Of a stretch of DNA of 64,000 nt, positions 16,112-24,526 are shown piece by piece. This DNA is from Candidatus Saccharimonadota bacterium (GTDB lineage Bacteria > Patescibacteriota > Saccharimonadia > Saccharimonadales > UBA4665), in NCBI GenBank assembly GCA_029288365.1, contig JARIHI010000004.1:81322-145321 (forward strand), in the 5' to 3' direction. The translations under genes were made by a program, and so were the position numbers. Position 1 is the first letter of the stretch. Each line of letters starts with the position of its first letter. The notes under the pieces are model-generated. The model saw only the letters and a list, made by a program, of their open reading frames with translations, did no database searches and was not told the origin of the DNA.

Positions 16112-17020
16112 CTATGGCTGAAGTGCTCCTGCAAAAACTTGCCACGCTAATGCGCTCGCTGCAATAAACATCAATACGTTATAAGCTCGCTCGCCATACA
16201 GGTAGTTTGTCCATTTGCCCTGCCTTTTGTGCTGAAGATACATATTGCGTGCAAATAGCAAAAACAAAATAAACAAGCTGGCAGCAATACCATACACATA
16301 GCCCGGGAGATCGCCGCTACCATAGATATTTGCTCCAAGTAGATATATTGCGACAACAAGCCATGGCAACATACTAGCCGTCCACGCAAGCACGCACATC
16401 AGTCGTCGACGAGTTGCAGCTTGACCATATACTTCAATACCAAGTCCCGACAGATTGGCGATAAGGGTTAACCCAATAAACGCAAGTAGCAAGGAAATGT
16501 CTTGCACGCCACTGATAAGACCTATTGTCACCAGCATGAGCGCTCCAGCTACACCAAAACCTGCCCACCGTAATCGATTAACGCCAGCTGCCAACTCTTG
16601 CTCGTAGCGCTTGCGGTATACGGTTGTGAAAAGTATATGCGTAACTGCAGCTACAAATAAAAATGCCGCCACAAGATACACAAGGTTTATATCAAAAAGA
16701 TGTTCTACAGCTGGTGCGAGCATAGGCGGTTCGCCAACTTTACTCGTAAATGTATCTTTGGTAAGAAAACTTGTAGTTACCGGCAAGGCGTGCGCCGCAC
16801 CTATAATAATAATTGCCACACCCTGAACCAGATAAAGAAGAGCCAGCCATTTATTCCATACGTATAGCGAGCTGTTTGTGATTTTCTTGACGGTCTTTTT
16901 TGACGTAACCTTCTCAGTTGCTACTTTTTTAGATTTAGTAGTAGTTTTTTTTGCCTTCGCTGCAACAGTTTTGGCTGGTTTTTTGGTTTTAGTCGTCTTC
17001 TGAACCTTGTTTTTTACCAT
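16112..17020 (-). CDS. Heliorhodopsin homologue lacking the retinal lysine
   Basis: A 302-residue protein with seven membrane segments and the heliorhodopsin pattern: LVQG in helix 1, ALPVTTSF after it, NRLRW before helix 3, LPGYVYG before helix 6, GKWTNYLYGERAY and SALAWQVFAG in helix 7. By recalled family alignment the Schiff-base lysine is alanine A288, the counterion glutamate is glycine G154, and the helix 1 histidine is tyrosine Y63. It therefore should not bind retinal covalently. A 47-residue Lys/Thr-rich tail precedes helix 1. The ATG at 17020 is chosen because a TATAGT box (17027-17032) lies 6 bases upstream and family similarity begins after it; the open frame continues upstream without similarity. 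Confidence 0.85.
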   Translation of the reverse strand: MVKNKVQKTTKTKKPAKTVAAKAKKTTTKSKKVATEKVTSKKTVKKITNSSLYVWNKWLALLYLVQGVAIIIIGAAHALPVTTSFLTKDTFTSKVGEPPMLAPAVEHLFDINLVYLVAAFLFVAAVTHILFTTVYRKRYEQELAAGVNRLRWAGFGVAGALMLVTIGLISGVQDISLLLAFIGLTLIANLSGLGIEVYGQAATRRRLMCVLAWTASMLPWLVVAIYLLGANIYGSGDLPGYVYGIAASLFILFLLFARNMYLQHKRQGKWTNYLYGERAYNVLMFIAASALAWQVFAGALQP

Positions 17021-17130
17021 ACCGCCACTATAGCACACCCCGAAAGGTTTGTGATTAAAATATACTTGCAAACGCACCCTAAACAGACTACGCTTATGCT
17101 TATAGACTAAGTAAGTGGAGACAATGAGGT
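17021..17130. promoter_or_regulatory. Divergent promoter region, heliorhodopsin homologue and 17131 gene
   Basis: On the minus strand TGCTATAGT (extended -10) ends 6 bases before the ATG at 17020. On the plus strand TTGCAA, a 17-base spacer and TACGCT lie about 50 bases before the ATG at 17131, which has GGAG and GAGGT upstream. The two membrane-protein transcription units therefore diverge from one 110-bp region. No operator-like repeat is obvious. Confidence 0.5.
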
Positions 17131-17682
17131 ATGGCGAACCAAACCGACCAGCTCGAAACAAAATTAAACGAACTATTTGTAAAAAATGCACCAGAACTGC
17201 CAAAGGGAGGAAAACAATTTCTTGTACAGTATATCCCCTACCTTTCACTACTTGGTGGCTTACTAAGCTTATGGGCCGGATTTCAAATCTGGGATTGGGC
17301 GCATAAAGCCAATAAAGCTATCGATGTACTTAACCAACTAAGCACTACATACGGTGTGGAACCCGTTTCTACAGATCGGTGGACTGTCGCGCTTTGGTTT
17401 TCATTGGTTATCTTAGTGATCACCGGTGCTATCTACATTCTAGCCTACGCACCTTTGAAGGCCCGCAAGAAAGCCGGGTGGAATCTGCTTTTTTATGGCC
17501 TACTCCTTGGCATACTTAATGGCATAGTTGGCATCTTCATCGATAACTACGGCAGCGGATTTGGCGGATTCATCGGCTCGCTTATCGGCTTTTTGATTGG
17601 TGGCTGGCTATTATTCCAAATTCGTGAGTCTTACCTCGGCAAAAAAGCAACCAACACAAAGTCTGTTGGCAAAAAGTCCTAA
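17131..17682 (+). CDS. Small four-helix membrane protein, function unknown
   Basis: A 183-residue protein I do not recognise. A short hydrophilic N-terminus (about 35 residues) is followed by membrane segments near 36-60, 90-112, 122-140 and 145-165, with a Gly-rich turn GSGFGGFIGSLIGFLIGG, and a Lys-rich tail. It is transcribed away from the heliorhodopsin-like gene and ends 30 bases from the convergent lysS. No catalytic motif is visible. Confidence 0.7.
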   Translation: MANQTDQLETKLNELFVKNAPELPKGGKQFLVQYIPYLSLLGGLLSLWAGFQIWDWAHKANKAIDVLNQLSTTYGVEPVSTDRWTVALWFSLVILVITGAIYILAYAPLKARKKAGWNLLFYGLLLGILNGIVGIFIDNYGSGFGGFIGSLIGFLIGGWLLFQIRESYLGKKATNTKSVGKKS

Positions 17683-17712
17683 TAGCTTACTACTCAGATA
17701 AGCTTTTAACTT

Positions 17713-19263
17713 TTAATATAGCTCTGGATAAATTGTTTTGGTAACTTCATCTATTTCGCTGCGGAGTTGCGGGAATGGTACTCCTTCGCGAGCCGTTACA
17801 CCTTCGAACACCCAAAATAGCCGTTCGCTATAACCCCAGCCACAGGTTGGCGGCATGCCATATTCCAACATTTCTACATAATCAATATCGAGCATCATCG
17901 CTTCTTTATCGCCAGCATCACGCATGTGTTGCTGCTCCATAAAGCGGCCAAGCTGTTCAAGAGGATCATTCAGCTCGCTAAAGCCATTGCCAAGTTCCGA
18001 CCCAGCAATTATCGGCTGGAAACGCTGAACGGTGTCCGGCCTTTCTGTATCTATCTTAGCCAACGGGCTAATAAATAACGGAGTATTTACAAGCCACACC
18101 GGGCCAGCCACGTCTTTACGGATATGTTTCCATAGTTTATCGATACCGCGGGCTTTGTTTTCGGTCTGCTCTACTTCGAGGTTGTTTTCTGCCAACGCTT
18201 TCTTAACTTCATCAAGCGTACAATCAAGGGGATCAATATTATAGCGATTCTTAATAACCTGCGCATAATCCCACTCTTCCCATTCTTTACTTACATCAAT
18301 ATCGAAATTACCAAGCTTAAACTGCAAGGTACCAAAAGTATTTTGCAAGACATACCGATACATGTCTGTCATAAATTTCATACCCTGCCGCCAGTCAGCA
18401 TACGCCCAATACCACTCCATAGCTACATGTTCGGGCAAGTGCTCATCCGAGTAATTTTCGTTTCGAAAACGCGGTCCGATGTCATACACTTTTTCATACC
18501 CACCACCAATAAGGCGCTTCAATGGTAATTCGTGGCTGATCCGTAAGTAAAAATCCTGGTCTAGCGCATCCATATGTGTCACAAACGGATTTGCATCTGC
18601 CCCGCCCGTTGTATGTTCAAGTACCGGGGTGTTAATTTCTACAAATCCATGCTGATTGAGATAATCACGCGTCGCCTGCCAAAACTTGCTGCGACGGATA
18701 AAGCGCTCCCTGACATCTTTATTAACATTCATATCAACATAACGCCTACGTAAACGCTCTTCTTTATTAGTAAAACCATCGTGATCCGTAGGTAGCGGGC
18801 GCAGGCTTTTGGCTAGCAAACGTAAATTTTGGACTTCAAGGGATATTTCGTTAGTTTGGGTTTTGATAATTTTTCCACTGGCTTCAATAAAATCACCACT
18901 ATCAAGCAGCGGTAAATCGGAAAATTTGAGCTCGCTTTTAGCTCTATCCACCTCTTTTTCTACATAATGCTTATTATCGCCCACTTCGTGCTCTTCGGCA
19001 CCCATGCTCTGTAGCGATAAGAAAAGCTGTAACTGGCTATTTTGGTCGCGTACAACTACAAAAGCAATTTTGCCGAATTTTCGAATGTTCACAACCCGGC
19101 CCACCACTGTAGCGGTTTGCCCTTGCAGTTCGTCAAATTTATCTGTAATTTCCGTAAGCGTGTGTGTACGCTTCGCTTCCGCTGGATAAGGATTAATCCC
19201 TAGCTTCTGTAACTCGTCCAACTTACGTAAGCGTTCATCACGCAGTTCTTTAAGTGTCGCCAT
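17713..19263 (-). CDS. lysS: Lysine--tRNA ligase, class II
   Basis: A 516-residue class II LysRS. The N-terminal OB-fold anticodon-binding domain covers about 50-165; the catalytic core has motif 1 near LEHTTGGADANPFVTH, motif 2 in GPRFRNENYSDEHLPEHVAMEWYW and motif 3 at the C-terminus (GWGYSERLFWVFEG). In most relatives motif 3 reads GxGiDRL; here the arginine is kept in a GYSERLF context. Two TATACT boxes lie 20-45 bases upstream of the ATG. No T-box is present. Confidence 0.95.
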   Translation of the reverse strand: MATLKELRDERLRKLDELQKLGINPYPAEAKRTHTLTEITDKFDELQGQTATVVGRVVNIRKFGKIAFVVVRDQNSQLQLFLSLQSMGAEEHEVGDNKHYVEKEVDRAKSELKFSDLPLLDSGDFIEASGKIIKTQTNEISLEVQNLRLLAKSLRPLPTDHDGFTNKEERLRRRYVDMNVNKDVRERFIRRSKFWQATRDYLNQHGFVEINTPVLEHTTGGADANPFVTHMDALDQDFYLRISHELPLKRLIGGGYEKVYDIGPRFRNENYSDEHLPEHVAMEWYWAYADWRQGMKFMTDMYRYVLQNTFGTLQFKLGNFDIDVSKEWEEWDYAQVIKNRYNIDPLDCTLDEVKKALAENNLEVEQTENKARGIDKLWKHIRKDVAGPVWLVNTPLFISPLAKIDTERPDTVQRFQPIIAGSELGNGFSELNDPLEQLGRFMEQQHMRDAGDKEAMMLDIDYVEMLEYGMPPTCGWGYSERLFWVFEGVTAREGVPFPQLRSEIDEVTKTIYPELY

Positions 19264-19346
19264 GTAGCTTTGCTTTACTCTTTTTAGTATATGGACTTAG
19301 TATACCGTAAACCGCAATCAATAGTAACAGATACCGTATGTTGCCT

Positions 19347-20114
19347 TTACCTGTAAGGCACCTTTTTGGCTGCGCTCCACAAAGACTCGAACTGGGATTG
19401 AAAAATAGCAATAGTATTCTTATCAGTAGTCAGCATACTGACACGCCGTTCAGTATCCTGCGGGTCACTAAAGGTAACGATGGCGTGACTATTGTCAATA
19501 ATAGTCACGTGATAGCCGCGAGGGCGTTTCAGTGTCCTGAGCGCTATGCCAAGCTTGAGCCAGCGACTCACCACGTAATAATTGCCTGCTTTTACTTCTT
19601 GGACTATGTGGCGGATGCGCACTCCTCGTTTTACGGCATCCGCTTGGGTTTTTGCCAGCTCCTTAGAATATGCCACCCCTATGGCGTATATACAGATATC
19701 TTTCTGAGCCTTTTTAGCATAGGTAATATACGCTTCATAAACTTTTTGCCGGCCAATAATAATACTGGCTAGCTCATCAGCTCCACCTAAAGTATTAGTA
19801 AGTAAGGCTTGCAGCTCTTTTTCTTGCTGCACATACGAAGTCTGTAATCCATCAATTGTTGGCAATGCCTCAAACCGCCTCGGCCTGCCTGGCAAGCGTC
19901 GCACTAACCCCTTTTCTTCAAGATCGTAGAACAATCTGTACTCTGCAGATGGAAAATCCAAAGTATGTGTCGCCGCATCCTGAGCTGACAATGGCCCCAG
20001 CACCAGAAGCATATTATATAGCCGTACTGCCTCCTTACTCATCCCGATCCTTTTCAAATAAGCTTTCTGCTCATCATCTAGTACATCCTGCTGGCATTTA
20101 CAATTTTTATGCAT
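19347..20114 (-). CDS. TrmB-like transcriptional regulator
   Basis: A 255-residue regulator. A winged helix near residues 25-95 (SKEAVRLYNMLLVLGPLSAQDAA ... RLFYDLEEKGLVRRLPGRPRRFEA) is followed by a coiled coil and a C-terminal PLD-like sensor fold (RGVRIRHIVQE ... HVTIIDNSHAIVTFSDP), the arrangement of TrmB/sugar-sensing regulators. An N-terminal CKCQQ pair of cysteines is unusual. A TAAAAT box ends 6 bases before the ATG. It is divergent from the cupin-aldolase pair and may control it; that is inference from gene position only. Confidence 0.78.
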   Translation of the reverse strand: MHKNCKCQQDVLDDEQKAYLKRIGMSKEAVRLYNMLLVLGPLSAQDAATHTLDFPSAEYRLFYDLEEKGLVRRLPGRPRRFEALPTIDGLQTSYVQQEKELQALLTNTLGGADELASIIIGRQKVYEAYITYAKKAQKDICIYAIGVAYSKELAKTQADAVKRGVRIRHIVQEVKAGNYYVVSRWLKLGIALRTLKRPRGYHVTIIDNSHAIVTFSDPQDTERRVSMLTTDKNTIAIFQSQFESLWSAAKKVPYR

Positions 20115-20158
20115 ATTTCTATTTTAACAAAAAAATATTAAAACATACAATAAAATTA

Positions 20159-20187
20159 TTTACCTTTTTATGCAAATATCTTATAGT
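20159..20187 (+). promoter_or_regulatory. Promoter of the cupin-aldolase unit
   Basis: TTTACC (20159-20164), a 17-base spacer and TATAGT (20182-20187) form a good sigma70-type promoter. The expected start is about 35 bases before the ATG at 20230, which has AAAGG upstream. It lies in the same 115-bp region as the start of the divergent regulator. Confidence 0.6.
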
Positions 20188-20229
20188 TGTACCTGCTCAA
20201 GTGCTTACGCTTAGCAAGAAAGGCAGACT

Positions 20230-20739
20230 ATGACAGAAAGAATTGACCTTCCCCACCCCGATAACCGCTTCTTTTTTGATGAAGCACAATCTAGACACCA
20301 AGGCGAAAGTATTCGAGGTCAACACGAAGGAGTGTCGGTAACTCTTGGCTACATCAACCCTGGAACGCACGAAGTGTATTCGGTTGAGACCCCAGAGATT
20401 GTAGTTGTCCTCGAAGGTACTGTTTCGATAGGAATCGAAGATGAGCCAGAAAGCGAATTTGTATCTGGTGATGTGTTTGTGCTACCGAACGATAAAAGTA
20501 TTTCTTTAGCTACCGGCTCAGAACAACCTTTCACGTACGTATGTTTTTATCCGCAAAACCGTGAAGACCTAGCCAAGATCAGACCATTTATCCAGGAAGA
20601 GTTGCGAGGAACTGTCACAAATTTTGCTGACTTTTACGAAAACTTAGGTGACCTTAGTCCGCTACCAGCCCTTACGGCTGCTCATCGTTTAAATATTCTG
20701 CGGGATGATTGCGACCCCTTGAAAGAGAGCGAAATATAA
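20230..20739 (+). CDS. Cupin protein resembling pyrimidine/purine nucleoside phosphorylase PpnP
   Basis: A 169-residue protein with a single small beta-barrel. The stretch from HEGVSVTLGY through TPEIVVVLEGTVSIGI, FVSGDVFVLPNDKSISL and PFTYVCFY follows the order of conserved blocks of PpnP (former DUF1255), which phosphorolyses many nucleosides. An N-terminal extension of about 30 and a C-terminal helical tail of about 55 residues are longer than in E. coli PpnP (94 aa). The stop codon overlaps the ATG of the next gene. Other cupin enzymes cannot be excluded. Confidence 0.6.
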   Translation: MTERIDLPHPDNRFFFDEAQSRHQGESIRGQHEGVSVTLGYINPGTHEVYSVETPEIVVVLEGTVSIGIEDEPESEFVSGDVFVLPNDKSISLATGSEQPFTYVCFYPQNREDLAKIRPFIQEELRGTVTNFADFYENLGDLSPLPALTAAHRLNILRDDCDPLKESEI

Positions 20740-21839
20740 TGAGCGTCACCCCAGCCGAAAAGGATACACAAGAACGCTTGGATTTTATCCAACAACCTAC
20801 CCTAGAAGACTTCCGCTTTCAGGTTATACGGCTTGATACATGCAAAGAAGCTGGTCGCCTGGTGCTTGATACTATGGATATGGCCATAGAGGGAGCTTCT
20901 CAAAAGTTTGGTGTACGGTTTGAAGATACGGTCCTCCCAGCCGCTGAAGACCCCAGGATACCCTACAACTTGGTTGGGCCTGTCGATTTATCTGACCCGC
21001 AGTCACTATCTACTGCCGGCCTGGTTTCCCAATTAGTTAGAGGCAGTCATGTAAACGTGAGAACCAATTTGGCCAACTTTTACGATCCTGAAAGTGGTCA
21101 ACTACCTCAAGATGTTCAAAAATACGATATGGATAACCATTGTAATACTATATTTGCTGACGAAAAAGCAGGCGATTTCATGGTAGTCACTGCTGCAGAC
21201 ATCTTGGATAATATTGTATGTGAGACTATCCGGCTTAAGTATAAGGCTACGCGCGATATGACCCATGGAGCAGCTGATCGCTTGGAGCGTGCCAAGACCG
21301 ATACCGAATCTCTTATAAGAGAAATAGCCAGTATATTTCATAGCTTTAATCTATACCATCGTGATGCTCGAGATGGAGCTATACTTATCCGACATAGCAA
21401 AGATATATTAGTGAGCCAGACACTTAGTATCAAACCTATACTACATCCAAAAGATTTTAGCTTGATCACCTATGCCGATCCTGAGCGAAATGAAGTACGC
21501 TTTGCTGGTCAAAGGCTGCCTTCATCAGATGCGCCAGAACTACTAGAGCTTATGCGCCTCATGGAAAACGCTGGTCAACCGCTGCCAAAACTAGTAATCC
21601 ATTTCCATCACCCTACTTATACGCGTTCTGGTCAATTTACAGAACATGAAACCAATGAGGAGATTGAATACGGTGTATTTACAAGTGGACACGCGATACT
21701 CGAAGAGCTGCAAGTCAAAGATAGCAATTGGTTGCTACTTAAAAATCATGGCTTTTTATGGATGGGGAATACCGTAAAGGAATTTAGAGACTTTATTGAA
21801 TACCTCCACAAAGATGAACCTCGAAGGATGTATCTGTAA
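20739..21839 (+). CDS. Class II aldolase/adducin-like protein with N-terminal extension
   Basis: A 366-residue protein whose C-terminal half (about 195-366) follows the AraD/FucA fold: DGAILIRHS, LHPKDFSLITY, LPSSDAPELLELM, the metal-binding VIHFHHP and the second metal site LLKNHGFLWMG. The catalytic glutamate of the usual SSE motif is aspartate here. The first 180 residues match nothing I recognise. The ATG at 20739 overlaps the cupin stop (TAATG), giving tight coupling. The pair could handle a sugar phosphate released from nucleosides; this is inference. Confidence 0.72.
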   Translation: MSVTPAEKDTQERLDFIQQPTLEDFRFQVIRLDTCKEAGRLVLDTMDMAIEGASQKFGVRFEDTVLPAAEDPRIPYNLVGPVDLSDPQSLSTAGLVSQLVRGSHVNVRTNLANFYDPESGQLPQDVQKYDMDNHCNTIFADEKAGDFMVVTAADILDNIVCETIRLKYKATRDMTHGAADRLERAKTDTESLIREIASIFHSFNLYHRDARDGAILIRHSKDILVSQTLSIKPILHPKDFSLITYADPERNEVRFAGQRLPSSDAPELLELMRLMENAGQPLPKLVIHFHHPTYTRSGQFTEHETNEEIEYGVFTSGHAILEELQVKDSNWLLLKNHGFLWMGNTVKEFRDFIEYLHKDEPRRMYL

Positions 21840-21842
21840 GGC

Positions 21843-22304
21843 CTAAGAAATATCGGCGATTTTGTAGGTAGTAGTTTCTGCTGGAGTTTTTATTTCTACC
21901 TGCTCACCGAGACCTTTGCCAAGTAATGCTTGTCCTATAGGTGACTCGTCAGATATCTTGCCGTTCAGTGGATCGGCTTCTACGGTACCCACTACTTGGA
22001 ACTCCTTGGTTTTGGCGCTACCTTTAAGCTTCACGATGGAGCCAAGCTGGACTTTGCTGTCACCTTTTGGGGCTTTAATAACCTCCACGTTAGCGAGGAT
22101 GTGTTCAAGCTCAGTAATCCGTGTTTCATTTTTCTCTTGCTCTTGACGCGCAAGTTGATATTCGGCGTTTTCACTCAAATCACCAAACTCCCGGGCTGTC
22201 TTAATCCTATCAGCCACCATACTACGCTCGGTTATAAGTTTATTTAGCTCTTCTTGTAGCTCGGCTATGCCAGATTCTGTTAGTCGAAATGGTTTGCTTA
22301 TCAT
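21843..22304 (-). CDS. greA: Transcription elongation factor GreA
   Basis: A 153-residue cleavage factor that rescues backtracked RNA polymerase. An N-terminal antiparallel coiled coil (about 8-75) carries the acidic tip in the FGDLSENAEYQLARQEQ region (Asp and Glu of DLSENAEY), followed by the FKBP-like C-terminal domain (SIVKLKG ... ISDESPIGQALLGKGLGEQVEI). AGGAGA precedes the ATG. Ends 4 bases from the convergent aldolase gene. Confidence 0.96.
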   Translation of the reverse strand: MISKPFRLTESGIAELQEELNKLITERSMVADRIKTAREFGDLSENAEYQLARQEQEKNETRITELEHILANVEVIKAPKGDSKVQLGSIVKLKGSAKTKEFQVVGTVEADPLNGKISDESPIGQALLGKGLGEQVEIKTPAETTTYKIADIS

Positions 22305-22369
22305 AGCTTTCTCCTATTATTCTCTGTTGTAGGTCTATTGGTTTCGGTCTATTGTAACAAGTTATTTGT

Positions 22370-23623
22370 CTAAAGACATAATAATTTTTCAATAAAGGCT
22401 TGTGGCTCCATCATGACAGTTTCTGTCTCCCTACGTTGTTTGATTTCTAATTGTTTTGCGGCCACAGTTTTGCTACTTATGACCACCCTGTAAGGTATAC
22501 CGTGTAAATCAGCATCCGCAAATTTTTCGCCTGGACGCATATCACGGTCATCATATAATACCGCAATGCCCCCCTGAGTCAATTGTTCGTATAGTTCATC
22601 TGCCGCCTTTACCACTTCTTCTTCGTCTCCGATACGAGCTATATATACTTTGGCAGGAGCCACAGCCATAGGCCACACCAGGCCTTTGTCGTCAGCAAAA
22701 CGCTCTACAATTACCCCCATAAGTCGCGTTATGCCTATGCCATAGGAACCAAGTATGACTGGTTTGCGATTGCCATCTTCGTCTATAAAGTACAGATCAA
22801 GTTGCTCGCTCTTGGTGCCTCCAAAACTAAAGATATTACCTACTTCTGCAGCCTTTGCTTTTTCTAATTCGTCACGCTGTAGACCAAGCTGAGCGATAAC
22901 TTCATCTGTAAATACTTCTTCGTTGATAGCAAGTTTTTTACCGCGATGGAGATAGATTGTATCTTCCCCAGTATCAGCAACTGTCTGGAATTCATGACTA
23001 AACTGTGTAAATGCCCCTCCTGAGGCAAAAGTAAGAAACGTATCATTTCCTAACCCTACCCTTTCAAACACCTTCAGATAGGCTTCGGTAGCTATATCGT
23101 AAAATTTTTGATGAGCTTCCTCGCTCAGACTATACGAGTACATATCTTTCATAACAAACTCACGGCCCCGCATAATGCCGCTCTTGGCCCGAAGTTCGTT
23201 GCGTAATTTAGTTTGGAATTGATACACATAAGCTGGTAGGTCACGATAACTATTCAAATAATTACGCATCATGTTGGTAATTTGCTCTTCGTGGGACCAG
23301 CCAAATCCTACTTCTGTGCTATTTTTGAGCTTGGACTTAAACCATACGTCTACTTTTTCGTCATCCCATCGATCCGTTTTTTCCCATAACTCCTTTTGCT
23401 GGAGTGAAGTCATGATTAACTCTTGCCCTTCAATGGCATTCATTTCTTCACGAACGATTTGTTTAATATTTTCAAGCACCTGAAGCCCAAGTGGCAAATA
23501 AGCGTATACGCCAGCCATTTCTTTATATACATAGCCAGCCTGGATAAGCAAACGTGCGTTTTTGGCAGTCTCGTCGGCAGGTATGGTTTTACTGGTTTTG
23601 GTAAAAAGTTGTGATAGTCTCAT
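22370..23623 (-). CDS. proS: Proline--tRNA ligase, short form
   Basis: A 417-residue class II ProRS. Motif 1 and 2 regions read ARLLIQAGYVYKEMAGVYAYLPLG and FQTKLRNELRAKSGIMRGREFVMKDMYS, and motif 3 has GSYGIGITRLM. The anticodon-binding domain covers about 320-410. The roughly 180-residue editing insertion (INS) between motifs 2 and 3 of most bacterial ProRS is missing, so mischarged Ala-tRNA(Pro) must be cleared in trans or not at all. GAGGAAA precedes the ATG. Confidence 0.95.
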   Translation of the reverse strand: MRLSQLFTKTSKTIPADETAKNARLLIQAGYVYKEMAGVYAYLPLGLQVLENIKQIVREEMNAIEGQELIMTSLQQKELWEKTDRWDDEKVDVWFKSKLKNSTEVGFGWSHEEQITNMMRNYLNSYRDLPAYVYQFQTKLRNELRAKSGIMRGREFVMKDMYSYSLSEEAHQKFYDIATEAYLKVFERVGLGNDTFLTFASGGAFTQFSHEFQTVADTGEDTIYLHRGKKLAINEEVFTDEVIAQLGLQRDELEKAKAAEVGNIFSFGGTKSEQLDLYFIDEDGNRKPVILGSYGIGITRLMGVIVERFADDKGLVWPMAVAPAKVYIARIGDEEEVVKAADELYEQLTQGGIAVLYDDRDMRPGEKFADADLHGIPYRVVISSKTVAAKQLEIKQRRETETVMMEPQAFIEKLLCL

Positions 23624-23743
23624 GATTTTTCCTCGTATATCTTTAATGTGACAGGTATAGAACTAGATAGAATACCGGCGAGCCGGAATAGTGAGGATCA
23701 TAGGCATGTCGACTATATGTTTCATCGCTACTATTGTACTACA

Positions 23744-24526
23744 TCACAGCGTTATAACTTTAAATAAAATCAGGAATGCCAATAAGTTTTTGAGCGCATG
23801 TACTCCTACCCCCGCCCATATGGTCCCAGTTTTTTCTCGAAGATACACCAAAACTAGTGAGAGAATAAAGGTATCAAGTGCAGCAACCCATAACAAAGCA
23901 TTACCGGTGCCGAATTGCAGGTGGGCTGCAGAAAACAACAAACTCACTACTATAGCAGCAGTTCGCACAGATAAAACTTTTTTAAAATGAGTATATAAAA
24001 ATCCTCGGAACAGTATTTCTTCAACTATCGGCGGCAAAACTACAAGCGCTGCAAAAGCAAACAATACACTACTGCCAGCCGTGTCTGTGCTAAAACCTAT
24101 TTCTTGACGCTGGTCAAAATTCAACGCTATAAACTGTGAAAGTATAGCAGCAATAACAATATAAATAGCATAGTACGAAAAGAAACCGCCAATGGTGTAT
24201 ATAAAGTGTTGCCATTGTGGACGCCGTACACCTATACTGTGCCATGATTCACCAAAAAATTTCATAAAGCCAATAAGGGAAGCAACTACTAGGGATTCGG
24301 TTATCAAAACATAGATAAACTGCGCAGCAGCAGAATGATTTAGCCAATCTTTTGTTTGGGCCGCTGAAGCACCGCCCGCGCTGCTGCCCATTATCAAAAG
24401 CACGCTTGCAATCACCGCTGGGACGATATACAACAGCACACCTATGAGAATTGTCTGAATAACGATAGCTATTTTATACATCGTCGTCTTTGAGTGCATT
24501 GCCGGATTAGAAGAATCTTTTGACAT
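23744..24526 (-). CDS. CPBP/CAAX-like intramembrane glutamic protease
   Basis: A 260-residue protein with about seven membrane segments. The active-site motif EEILFRGFLYTHFKK lies near residue 180, and a histidine in AAHLQFG follows about 30 residues later, as in CPBP (Abi/Rce1) proteases. Its start overlaps the end of rseP by 20 bases, so it is translated with it. Substrate unknown. A short perfect CCGGC-GA-GCCGG hairpin (23675-23686) lies in the 120-bp gap between this gene and proS. Confidence 0.85.
   Translation of the reverse strand: MSKDSSNPAMHSKTTMYKIAIVIQTILIGVLLYIVPAVIASVLLIMGSSAGGASAAQTKDWLNHSAAAQFIYVLITESLVVASLIGFMKFFGESWHSIGVRRPQWQHFIYTIGGFFSYYAIYIVIAAILSQFIALNFDQRQEIGFSTDTAGSSVLFAFAALVVLPPIVEEILFRGFLYTHFKKVLSVRTAAIVVSLLFSAAHLQFGTGNALLWVAALDTFILSLVLVYLREKTGTIWAGVGVHALKNLLAFLILFKVITL

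Noticed and set aside
16112..17248. A longer heliorhodopsin-like protein starting at 17248
   Set aside because: The extra 76 residues show no family similarity, run across the divergent promoter and the start of the opposite gene, while a good -10 box lies right before 17020.
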